Positions 25,039 through 33,251 of a stretch of DNA of 64,000 nucleotides are shown here, piece after piece; position 1 is the stretch's first letter, and each line of letters begins with the position of its first letter. The notes under the pieces are model-generated. The model was not told where the DNA came from, made no database searches, and saw nothing but the letters and a program-made list of their open reading frames with translations. This DNA is from Dehalococcoidia bacterium (GTDB lineage Bacteria; Chloroflexota; Dehalococcoidia; Lucifugimonadales; Australimonadaceae). Location of the stretch: assembly GCA_022449765.1 (NCBI GenBank), contig JAKUPZ010000002.1, positions 1 to 64,000 on the forward strand, read 5' to 3'. A program made the translations under genes and the position numbers.

Positions 25039-26118
25039 TCATTTCAAAGCCGCCATGAAGACACGCTCGGTTTCTTCAGTCATCCTGCTTATTGAGAAAT
25101 GTTTTCGAGCGATAGTTGATGCTTCGTTGCCTAATTCAACCCTTAAATCGTAATTCCCAAGCATATTTGCTAAGGCTATTTCTAGGTCCTCAACCTCTCC
25201 CGGTGCTACAAGGAGACCATTAGCTCCCGGGTTTATAATTTCGGGAATCCCATCGATATTTGTAGCTATTACAGGAAGGCCTGTAGCCATACCTTCGATG
25301 ATTGATATCGGAAAACCTTCGTAAAAGGATGGTAAAACGAGGATATCCATTTTTTGTAAAAGTTCAGGCACGTCATGCCTGTCACCTAAAAATTGAACGA
25401 TATGCTCGATTTTCAATTCATAGCAAAGCGACTTTAATTGTTCCTCTAACGGGCCCCAGCCAATAATCATTAGCTTCGCCCAGTCCCCATTGAATTTGCG
25501 ACTAAGATTGGAAATTGCGCGCAGAAGGATTTCATGTCCTTTTCTTGGAATCATTCTTGCAACTATCCCAATAGTTGGCTCGTTGGTAGGTTTTCGTTGG
25601 AAATATGGGAATTTATCGAGATTAATCCCATTGTGGATAACATTAATTTTACTTGCTTTAATACCTGTTTCAATCAACCTGGATTTATTACTTTCTGAGA
25701 CAGTAATAATTGAGTCGCTTGTTAGATTTGTCATAATTCGTATGTATTTGAATGCTTTGGGATTCTCAATCAAATGCATTGTGTAAATTTTGCGTGGAGA
25801 TCGCATGCTTACAGCGGCTCCAATTTTTGATACCCAAGTAGTTAATAATGAATGAGAATTGATTAAATTGTATTGGTTTTCTCTTACAACTTTGGATAGC
25901 CAAAGCCCGTTTATGAATAGATTGTGAGGTTTTCTTTTTGCCAATGAAGGTTTGACATGCACTTTTGCTCCAGCTGCAGCCATTTCGTTAAGCAGATGCC
26001 CGCCTGACGTGGCAATTCCTACGTTGTGACCATTGCTTAGCAGGCCTTTCCCAAGGTCAGCAATCATCCTTTCTGTTCCGCCTGTAATCATATGAGGTGT
26101 CACAAAAAGAATATTCAT
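25039..26118 (-). CDS. GT4-family glycosyltransferase
   Basis: Starts MNILFVTPHMITGGTERMIADL, the usual GT4 N-terminal strand with the GG loop. The C-terminal domain has TIGIVARMIPRKGHEILLRAI and YEGFPISIIEGMATGLPVIATNIDG (EX7E near 280-296). 359 aa. It is three bases from the next GT4 gene upstream and is likely translated with it. Donor unknown. Confidence 0.92.
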   Translation of the reverse strand: MNILFVTPHMITGGTERMIADLGKGLLSNGHNVGIATSGGHLLNEMAAAGAKVHVKPSLAKRKPHNLFINGLWLSKVVRENQYNLINSHSLLTTWVSKIGAAVSMRSPRKIYTMHLIENPKAFKYIRIMTNLTSDSIITVSESNKSRLIETGIKASKINVIHNGINLDKFPYFQRKPTNEPTIGIVARMIPRKGHEILLRAISNLSRKFNGDWAKLMIIGWGPLEEQLKSLCYELKIEHIVQFLGDRHDVPELLQKMDILVLPSFYEGFPISIIEGMATGLPVIATNIDGIPEIINPGANGLLVAPGEVEDLEIALANMLGNYDLRVELGNEASTIARKHFSISRMTEETERVFMAALK

Positions 26119-26121
26119 ATA

Positions 26122-27243
26122 TTAGTTATGATTGGCACCAGAAGAAATGTAAGCCATATCTACCTTTTTTGCGATGATAGACCAATCAAAATTCCTGGAA
26201 ATTTTCCTATTATTTTGCCGAATCTTTTTTGTTAAATCAGGGCTAGATATCATCGTGTTGATCGCCTGCGCTAATTTATCTGAGTCCCGTTCTGGTACTA
26301 GATAGCCATTTATATTTTGCTTGATTATGTCTTTTATCCCAGCTATTTCACTTCCGATTACGGGTAGCCCCGTTGCCATTGCTTCTAATATTACTGTGGG
26401 CGTAGTTTCTGTCTGCCCGGTTAGTACAACAGATGGAACAACTATTGCATCGTACCTAGACAAGAGATTTGGAATTTGATCGTGCTTTACGACGCCTAAA
26501 AAAGTAATAGTTGTATTTGACTCATCAGCTGCTTTTTGGAGATTAGCTCGTTCGGGGCCTTCGCCGGCTATATCAAGAGTTACGTCAGTATTAGCAAATT
26601 GAGATACAGCAGTAATTAGGTAACCGAAACCTTTCATTTTATGTAAGCGACCAATTGCAATTAATCGTAATGGTAGCTCATTGGTCGGATTTTTACTGAG
26701 CTTAAACTGCTCGTACCAAATTCCGCTGTGTAATTGCTGAATTTTTGAATTAGGAACTCCAAATGAACCCATTTCCTTGAGCAAATCAGAGGATTGAACA
26801 ATTACGCCTCCAGCATGAGGGAATGACCTTCTTGCAAAGAATTTATACAGCTTACTTTGATTTAATCCCGAATGAACATGAATAACTGCAGGAACCTTTA
26901 GGATCCAAGAGAGCACCCGAGCCAAATTCGCCTCTACCCAATCGCCATGTATATGAATAATGTCGTAGTGATGCACTTTGTGAAAACGACTAACTTTCCA
27001 AAAGAAACATATTGCGCTGAAAATCGATATGGCGCTTTCACTTTTGAATAACTTAGCGAGGCGACTACCTGGAACTTGGATGACCCTTAAATTTGGATGG
27101 TCTGCTTGCTCTGCTTTTCCAAACATAATGAAAACATCCACATGATTGTCGTTTTTTGCCTGTTGTATGCTCAATGAACGGACGTGATTCTCTAATCCGC
27201 CTATAAGAGGAGGGTAGCGTTTAGTTATTCTACAAATACGCAT
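26122..27243 (-). CDS. GT4-family glycosyltransferase
   Basis: Starts MRICRITKRYPPLIGGLENHVRSL, typical of retaining GT4 enzymes. Donor domain: LRLIAIGRLHKMKGFGYLI and TETTPTVILEAMATGLPVIGSEIAG. 373 aa. A 29-base gap separates it from the FAD-oxidoreductase gene upstream. Sugar specificity is not predictable from the sequence. Confidence 0.92.
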   Translation of the reverse strand: MRICRITKRYPPLIGGLENHVRSLSIQQAKNDNHVDVFIMFGKAEQADHPNLRVIQVPGSRLAKLFKSESAISIFSAICFFWKVSRFHKVHHYDIIHIHGDWVEANLARVLSWILKVPAVIHVHSGLNQSKLYKFFARRSFPHAGGVIVQSSDLLKEMGSFGVPNSKIQQLHSGIWYEQFKLSKNPTNELPLRLIAIGRLHKMKGFGYLITAVSQFANTDVTLDIAGEGPERANLQKAADESNTTITFLGVVKHDQIPNLLSRYDAIVVPSVVLTGQTETTPTVILEAMATGLPVIGSEIAGIKDIIKQNINGYLVPERDSDKLAQAINTMISSPDLTKKIRQNNRKISRNFDWSIIAKKVDMAYISSGANHN

Positions 27244-27272
27244 TGAGAGAAGAGCTCGTTTGAAGAAGTCGA

Positions 27273-28340
27273 TTATGCAATCTGTTGCCTCACGATTGCC
27301 GCTGCAGATTTAGCTGCATGGATACTTGTCCCTATTTTCCCAGAAAAAAGCCTTATAACACTAGGTGATAATTGAGCAACTTCAGTAGGTCGTTCATCGG
27401 TTAGGTCCCTTCTTGGGAGAACGGTTCTCACTGTAAACATTGAACCTACAAATTCGGCCTCAGATAGAGCAGGGATGAATGCTTGGCCAGATTCGATAAA
27501 GTGATTGAAGTTTGATACGGACGGATTTGTGATGATTCCACGATTTAACATGGGCGCTATGGTGGGACTGACCTGAGGTTCATGCCCATCATTTACTGAA
27601 TGTATGGCGTGTACCACGTTACCTAGAACAAAGAGATCAGAGTGGCCATAAGGGTCAATACACATGAAGGGTCCATCCATTACAACAATGCTTACTCTCC
27701 CGAATGATTTTGGCATTCTTACAATAGGTTTTTCACATACTTCATATTGATATTCCTGCACGGGAAGTTCGAGCTGAGATACTAATTCATTACTGGATGC
27801 ATAAGTAGCAATAACGACGAAGTCAAATTTATTTAATATAGACTTCGTTGCATTTGTCTGTAGTTTTATTTTTACCCCTGCGTTATCCAATTCCTTATGG
27901 ACAAGCTGACGAAGCGTGCCAGGATCGAATAGATATTCTTCAGCCCTTAAGGTGACCGCGACTTTGGGAGATACAAGCGGAAGCTCAACTTCTTGGTGAT
28001 AGAGGTTGGTTTCTTGGCAGAATTTAATGTACTGCTCGGGCGATACTTTGCTGTTTTCAGCCGCTATGGAGTAGTAATGCTCTGCACCTTGGACAATTGC
28101 GGGCGAGAATCGAGATGCAAATTCAGGTTCTGCTTCTTTAGATGAAAGTGCGGTTTCCGTGCTTCTTGGGTAGTGATAACCGCGATGTAATCTGTATTGG
28201 TTAATACCTGAAGCTGCTTGTAATAAATCGTGTTCTCGTTCAAAGATAGTGACGTCAACATTTAAGGTAGCAATTTCAATCGCTGCAGCAGCTCCAAAAA
28301 TTCCTCCCCCTACAACAGCGACTTTGTAATTTGAATTCAC
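27273..28340 (-). CDS. FAD-dependent oxidoreductase (DAO family)
   Basis: The N-terminal dinucleotide motif VAVVGGGIFGAAAAIEIA and the following EREHDLLQAASGINQYRLHRGYHYP match the D-amino-acid/glycine oxidase (DadA/ThiO) superfamily. The C-terminal FAD-contact segment is FSGKIGTSIHAAKSAA. 355 aa. It is embedded in a block of glycosyltransferases, five bases from a methyltransferase upstream. It could oxidise an amine or hydroxyl of a sugar or aminoacyl substituent; a housekeeping amine oxidase is also possible. Confidence 0.8.
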   Translation of the reverse strand: MNSNYKVAVVGGGIFGAAAAIEIATLNVDVTIFEREHDLLQAASGINQYRLHRGYHYPRSTETALSSKEAEPEFASRFSPAIVQGAEHYYSIAAENSKVSPEQYIKFCQETNLYHQEVELPLVSPKVAVTLRAEEYLFDPGTLRQLVHKELDNAGVKIKLQTNATKSILNKFDFVVIATYASSNELVSQLELPVQEYQYEVCEKPIVRMPKSFGRVSIVVMDGPFMCIDPYGHSDLFVLGNVVHAIHSVNDGHEPQVSPTIAPMLNRGIITNPSVSNFNHFIESGQAFIPALSEAEFVGSMFTVRTVLPRRDLTDERPTEVAQLSPSVIRLFSGKIGTSIHAAKSAAAIVRQQIA

Positions 28341-28345
28341 TTCGC

Positions 28346-29101
28346 CTAATACTCCAATTTCTGGGCTTCAAAAAACATTTCATTAGTTAGTTTCTCTAGC
28401 ATTTGACTATCTGAGGAATTTATATTGATTTCGTCTTCTAAACTTAACCAATTAAGTAGTAAGTCCTTGCTTATTTGGTCATCTGAAATAAGCTTATGGG
28501 CCATTTTTATGTCGTCCAAAGAGTAATTTTTCTCATCAAGAATATTAAAACCATTAGCTACCAATGAGTTTTTTAATTGAGACTTGTTTACAGGAAATGC
28601 GTAGTAGCGATCATAACCAAGGATTGCTAAGATTTTTGACATAAAATTCCTAGCGTCTGTAATTGAACCTTCTTTGAAATGATTTGTACCATAAGAAAAT
28701 AATAAGGTGCCTTGTGGTAGAAGAACTTTTGATAACGAATGGATGAATTTGGCCCTCTTATATACATGTTCGAAAACCGCACGTGTTACTACGACATCAA
28801 ATTGAAAATCGAACATGGAGCTTAGATCCTCTCCACGACCTTGAAAAATCTGATGGGCATGTTTTGGTAAATTTGCTTGAGCGTTTAATACTAAAGAATT
28901 GCTAGGTTCAATTCCAAAATAATTTATAGAGGGCATGTTATTTAAAAGAGGACGTAGCCAATCAGCATTACCACAACCTACATCAAGAACGTTGATAGTA
29001 CTCGATTGACCCAAATTCCACAGGCGCGAGAGAATCTTCGTTTTTACGATACTATTTCGTTCTATGCAAAAATCTGGGAGATCTCGTTCCATTCGTTTCA
29101 T
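28346..29101 (-). CDS. class I SAM-dependent methyltransferase
   Basis: A Methyltransf_23/11-type domain with motif I INVLDVGCGNADWLRPLL near residue 40, followed by FGIEPSNSLVLNA and FDVVVTRAVFEHVYKRAKFIHSL (motif around 105-130). LLPQGTLLFSYG is motif III. 251 aa, with a poorly conserved C-terminus. Position within the glycan island suggests sugar O- or N-methylation. Confidence 0.85.
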   Translation of the reverse strand: MKRMERDLPDFCIERNSIVKTKILSRLWNLGQSSTINVLDVGCGNADWLRPLLNNMPSINYFGIEPSNSLVLNAQANLPKHAHQIFQGRGEDLSSMFDFQFDVVVTRAVFEHVYKRAKFIHSLSKVLLPQGTLLFSYGTNHFKEGSITDARNFMSKILAILGYDRYYAFPVNKSQLKNSLVANGFNILDEKNYSLDDIKMAHKLISDDQISKDLLLNWLSLEDEININSSDSQMLEKLTNEMFFEAQKLEY

Positions 29102-29115
29102 TAAAACAACAATCT

Positions 29116-29946
29116 TTACCTTATAGTTTTTATGCGATCAGAGATCATTTTGATTGTATCGTATGACCCCCTCAGCCATGCCAGAAATAGAGAATCTTCC
29201 ATTTCAGGTGAGAGACTATCCCGATGGAGGCTGGTCCTAGGTGTATTTTTCAGGTTATACCCAGGAATGATGGTCGATGCGCTTTCAAAGCCTGCCTTTA
29301 AAACTTCAGCCTCTGCAATCTCTGAAAAATTGCCTATCGCTCCAAAAGGATAAGCCAAATGGAGGATTTCAGTTTTTGTGATTTCTTCTAATTTTTGTTT
29401 TGAAAGAATTAGCTCAGTGTGAATTTTTTGGGGATCAGATATTTCCCCTAAATCTAAATGATTATGGGTATGACAGCCAACTTGAAATAGTGGTTCATTA
29501 GCTAGATCAGAAATTTGTGTTGCCGTTGGGCCAACCGCATAATTAATCCCTACTTGGTTGCGATAATAATTTGAAGCCTCCTCCCCTGTTAGCCCCACAG
29601 ACCCTGAGAGAATAAAAAAAGTAGCCGGGATTTCGTATTTTTTTAATATTGGGGCAGCTATATCGATTTGCTCTGAAAACCCGTCATCAAAAGTGATAGC
29701 AACATTGGTAATTTTTTTATGTAGCCCGATATTTTTGACTACCAGATCTAAAGGAACAATGTGAAAATTTTGAATCAATAGCCGGATTTTGTTTTCAAAA
29801 GAATTTGCATCAGTGATTTCATGAAAGCAAACGACCCTAGATAGTCCTTCATTAATTTTTTGCAAATATGCGCGCCTGCCTGCCGACAGCCCACTTTTAT
29901 CGAATAATCGAATTCCACTATCTCGAATGATGTGTTTAAGTTTCAT
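29116..29946 (-). CDS. polysaccharide deacetylase (CE4/NodB-like)
   Basis: The second deacetylase of the island. The metal-binding Asp is in NVAITFDDGFSEQ (~70-85) and the His pair in QVGCHTHNHLDLGE (~160-172). LAYPFGA matches the active-site strand. 276 aa with no obvious signal peptide, so intracellular action on a lipid-linked or nucleotide-bound intermediate is likely. It overlaps the upstream GT4 gene by four bases. Confidence 0.88.
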   Translation of the reverse strand: MKLKHIIRDSGIRLFDKSGLSAGRRAYLQKINEGLSRVVCFHEITDANSFENKIRLLIQNFHIVPLDLVVKNIGLHKKITNVAITFDDGFSEQIDIAAPILKKYEIPATFFILSGSVGLTGEEASNYYRNQVGINYAVGPTATQISDLANEPLFQVGCHTHNHLDLGEISDPQKIHTELILSKQKLEEITKTEILHLAYPFGAIGNFSEIAEAEVLKAGFESASTIIPGYNLKNTPRTSLHRDSLSPEMEDSLFLAWLRGSYDTIKMISDRIKTIR

Positions 29947-31100
29947 TTTTCAGTTACCGCTGATACATGTAAATCTACCAGAGACGCTGCTAGCTCATTG
30001 AAATTGTGATTAACCACGATATGATCGCGCGCTGCTTTACCGATTCGCCTTCTTTCATTGTTCTTTTTTATTAAAGGTTTTAACACGTTTGTAATTGATT
30101 CAGAATTATTACTTTCAAGTAAAATGCCTGTTTTGCCATTTTCAATGACCTCAGGTATGCCTCCGACCTTAGTTGCAATTACAGGTACTTCCATAGCCAT
30201 AGCTTCGAGAATCACTCTCGGTGTTCCTTCATGTTTGCTTGGTAGAACAAAAATGTCAGTTGCAGCTAAATAATTAGGAATTAGGTTAAACGCTACTTTC
30301 CCTACAAAGTGCGTAGATTTAATTAACCCCGCCTTGTTGATAGCAGCCTCAATCTTTGCGTCCTCTGGAGAATCGCCAATTAATAACAAATGAGGTTTAA
30401 TCCCAGGGAGATTTGATATGCCTTCTACCAATTCATATATACCTTTGTGCGATTCCAACCTACCGATAAATGAAATTACAGTACTTTCATTATCAATACC
30501 CAACTCTGCTCTGATTTGCTTGCCATATATTGCTTTGCTGACAGGGTCAAATAATTGCGTATCACACCTGTTATAGATTAAGGCTATTTTTTGTTCTTTG
30601 ATTCCCGATGCAATTGCTTGGGATTTTATTTCGTTTGATACAACTCGCACACGATCTGCATGACCTGCCACGTAACGAGCTAGCCCTCTGGTTATATACC
30701 TTCTGATCCAGACATAACTTTCAGAAGGTAATTTTAAAGTTTGCCCTTGGATTTGAACAATTAAAGGGATTTTTATTGCTTTTTTTGCAAAGACACCAGT
30801 CATTCCTGCTCCTAACGCATCGCTGGTACTAATGACATCAATGGGTAATTGATCATTAATATCTTTAGTACGCTTTAGTGCATTACGAACAAAACCGAAA
30901 AACCCTAACATACCTTTCCCTTCAACTAAATGTAGAGAGATGTTGCCATATTGAGTAACCGACGATTTGTTATCTGGGGCTCTATATATTAAGGAGACGT
31001 GATCAAATTCTTTTGCGAATGCTTTAAAGATGGGTGCATCCAATGAATTTTCTTCAAATTGAGGGTTCATTGAGTGCCGGCCTATAAAACAAATATGCAT
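29943..31100 (-). CDS. GT4-family glycosyltransferase
   Basis: Donor domain with TVISFIGRLESHKGIYELVEGI, HFVGKVAFNLIPNYL and HEGTPRVILEAMAMEVPVIATKVGG (EX7E). The N-terminus MHICFIGRHSMNPQFEEN is less typical. 385 aa. It overlaps the deacetylase gene by four bases, suggesting coupled translation. A second perfect inverted repeat (10 bp arms) lies inside at 30697-30730. Confidence 0.92.
   Translation of the reverse strand: MHICFIGRHSMNPQFEENSLDAPIFKAFAKEFDHVSLIYRAPDNKSSVTQYGNISLHLVEGKGMLGFFGFVRNALKRTKDINDQLPIDVISTSDALGAGMTGVFAKKAIKIPLIVQIQGQTLKLPSESYVWIRRYITRGLARYVAGHADRVRVVSNEIKSQAIASGIKEQKIALIYNRCDTQLFDPVSKAIYGKQIRAELGIDNESTVISFIGRLESHKGIYELVEGISNLPGIKPHLLLIGDSPEDAKIEAAINKAGLIKSTHFVGKVAFNLIPNYLAATDIFVLPSKHEGTPRVILEAMAMEVPVIATKVGGIPEVIENGKTGILLESNNSESITNVLKPLIKKNNERRRIGKAARDHIVVNHNFNELAASLVDLHVSAVTEK
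30697..30730. repeat. perfect intragenic inverted repeat, 10-bp arms
   Basis: TACCTTCTGA (30697-30706) and TCAGAAGGTA (30721-30730) with a 14-base loop, inside a GT4 coding sequence. No U-run follows. Confidence 0.8.
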
Positions 31101-31101
31101 T

Positions 31102-32199
31102 TCAGCTATTTAGAGCCGATTCTATGATCAATCTTGCTCGTTCTTCCCATGTATTTTCTTGAGCAATTTTAAAAGCATTCTCAACTTTTAAGGTATTGTC
31201 AGCTTTCAGAGTATTTATGATACCTATTGCTAGATCTTCCGGGCTATCAGGCTGTACAAAAGTTGCAGATGATTCGTCCAATATTTCGCGTATTGACGGT
31301 AAATCAGATGCAATAATCGGTCGTTTGGAAGCCATGTATTCAAATAATTTCAAAGGAGACGTGTGCAGCACTGACAATTGGTTCTCTGCTTTATTAGGAA
31401 TGACAAGAGCATCAGCTGCTTTCAAATACTTGGGAATTTCAGAATGGGGTTGGAATTCAATTACTGAAACTTTGTTAGAAACTCCGCATTCAGATATTTT
31501 AGTTCTCATTTTCTCTGGCTCTCCTTCGAACCCACCAATCAGTAGAATATTGACATCATCTGGTAAATGCTTTGCTGATTCAATTAAAGTGTCAGTTCCC
31601 TTCCAACTTGAAAATCGCCCAGAATAAACGACTAACTTACTTTGTGGATCTAACCCTAAGGAAGATCTAGCATCTGAGCTTCGTAGTTCTATATCAAAAG
31701 CATTTAAATCTACGGCATCTGGTCGAATTTGAATTTTCCCATCATTTAATCCTGCATTGATTGCTGTATTTTTAAGACCTTGTGAAATAACGATAGTATG
31801 CTTGCTTTTTTGAACTAGCCGGGGGTAGTAGCGTTGATACCTAGGGAGTAGGTCTAACATTTCATATATGTAGTCACGCTTGAACCAACTAATTAACCAT
31901 CCAATTAATTCTTCGCGAAAATACAGGATGTCAGGTTTTAGTTTTAAGATTTGAATTATGGAAGGGATCAGAGAGTAGACACTTTGGGGGCCCCAAATAG
32001 GCTCCCCAATAACCTTAATATTAAATGGTGTTTTGACATCGTAGTATTCCCAAAGCTCGTCTATAGATGAATGTAATTTTGAGACTACAAGGGTTACTTC
32101 GGCATATTGAGAAAAGGCTTCTGCCATTTTGATGGTTTGAACTCGGTTAGCAACACGACGAGGGAAATCTCTTGGGGCGATGTATAAAAGTTTCGGCAT
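31102..32199 (-). CDS. GT4-family glycosyltransferase
   Basis: Starts MPKLLYIAPRDFPRRVANRVQTIKMA. Donor domain with LVVYSGRFSSWKGTDTLIESA and SVLHTSPLKLFEYMASKRPIIASDLPS, where the second Glu of the EX7E region (LFEYMAS) is retained. 365 aa. It ends two bases before the next GT4 start and its first base overlaps the epimerase stop. This is the form often found in capsule and EPS loci. Confidence 0.9.
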   Translation of the reverse strand: MPKLLYIAPRDFPRRVANRVQTIKMAEAFSQYAEVTLVVSKLHSSIDELWEYYDVKTPFNIKVIGEPIWGPQSVYSLIPSIIQILKLKPDILYFREELIGWLISWFKRDYIYEMLDLLPRYQRYYPRLVQKSKHTIVISQGLKNTAINAGLNDGKIQIRPDAVDLNAFDIELRSSDARSSLGLDPQSKLVVYSGRFSSWKGTDTLIESAKHLPDDVNILLIGGFEGEPEKMRTKISECGVSNKVSVIEFQPHSEIPKYLKAADALVIPNKAENQLSVLHTSPLKLFEYMASKRPIIASDLPSIREILDESSATFVQPDSPEDLAIGIINTLKADNTLKVENAFKIAQENTWEERARLIIESALNS

Positions 32200-33167
32200 T
32201 AGTTTCCTAATTCAATGGTGCTAGCCCAAGAACGCTGTGAGTTGTACCAATTCACTACATTTTCAATCCCAGAATCAAAGCTGGTAGAGGGTTGCCATCC
32301 AAGAATTTTCCTAGCTTTATCTATATCAGCCCAAGTTGCAAAAATATCTGCTGGATGAGTTGGCTCAAATACAATATCTGCTTTTTTCCCAATGGTATTC
32401 TCTAATTTAGAGATCGCCTGATTGATTGAAATTGGATTGTCTGAACCTAGATTAATGATTTCATAGCCCAGAGGTTTCATTGCTAATATTGTTCCCTCTG
32501 CGACATCATCAACATAAGTAAAATCTCTTTCCTGATTGCCGTCTCCAGTGACACTTAATGAATGGCCTTCAGTTATCCAACGGGCGAATCGAAAAATGCT
32601 CATATCAGGCCGGCCTGCCGGCCCATAAACAGTGAAGTATCGCAAGATAGTTATATCAATGTCATAGAGATGATGGTATGAGAATGATAAAGATTCAGCA
32701 GCTTTTTTTGACGCTGCATAAGGGGACAAAGGCTTGTCTGTTGATAGATCTTCAGAGAATGGACTTATTTTGTGTGCACCATACAGACTAGAAGTTGAGG
32801 ACAGCACGAATTTAGGAATACTTAATTTCCGGCAAAGCTCCAGCATATTCAAAGTGCCTATACAATTTGATTCGTAGAAAACCCACGGGTTTTCTACGCT
32901 TTGCCTTACTCCTGCTCGAGCTGCAAGATTGAGTAGAGCTTTTGGCGTTTCATTAAATTCAATATCTTGTATTTCTGGTTTACTTATATCTGCTTCGAGA
33001 AATTTAAACTGAGGTCGATCGATTAATTGCTCGAGCCGCCATTTTTTAAGTTCGGGCGCATATGCATCGTTCATATTGTCAACGCCATAGACCTCTTCGC
33101 CTGCATCTAACAACATTGTGCAAACGCGTGAAGCAATGAACCCTGAGCATCCAGTAACTATAATCAT
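32199..33167 (-). CDS. NAD-dependent sugar epimerase/dehydratase
   Basis: Extended short-chain dehydrogenase: MIIVTGCSGFIASRVCTML (TGxxGxxA) binds NAD, and the YAASKKAAE motif gives Tyr and Lys of the Ser-Tyr-Lys triad. SSTSSLYG supplies the Ser region. RYFTVYGPAGRPDMSI is typical of UDP-glucuronate 4-epimerases and UDP-GlcNAc C4-epimerases. 322 aa. The likely product is UDP-galacturonate or a related 4-epimer, which pairs with Ugd at 38821-40167. A perfect 12-bp inverted repeat lies inside. Confidence 0.88.
   Translation of the reverse strand: MIIVTGCSGFIASRVCTMLLDAGEEVYGVDNMNDAYAPELKKWRLEQLIDRPQFKFLEADISKPEIQDIEFNETPKALLNLAARAGVRQSVENPWVFYESNCIGTLNMLELCRKLSIPKFVLSSTSSLYGAHKISPFSEDLSTDKPLSPYAASKKAAESLSFSYHHLYDIDITILRYFTVYGPAGRPDMSIFRFARWITEGHSLSVTGDGNQERDFTYVDDVAEGTILAMKPLGYEIINLGSDNPISINQAISKLENTIGKKADIVFEPTHPADIFATWADIDKARKILGWQPSTSFDSGIENVVNWYNSQRSWASTIELGN
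32873..32898. repeat. perfect intragenic inverted repeat, 12-bp arms, 2-base centre
   Basis: CGTAGAAAACCC (32873-32884) and GGGTTTTCTACG (32887-32898) form a 26-bp near-continuous palindrome in the epimerase coding sequence (codons for VENPWVFY). No U-run follows. Confidence 0.9.
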
Positions 33168-33251
33168 GATTTCCTAATTTAATTTATTGCTTACTACCAA
33201 TAATAACGATGACATTATCTAGCAAGATTTTGACGATAAAAAAACATATTC

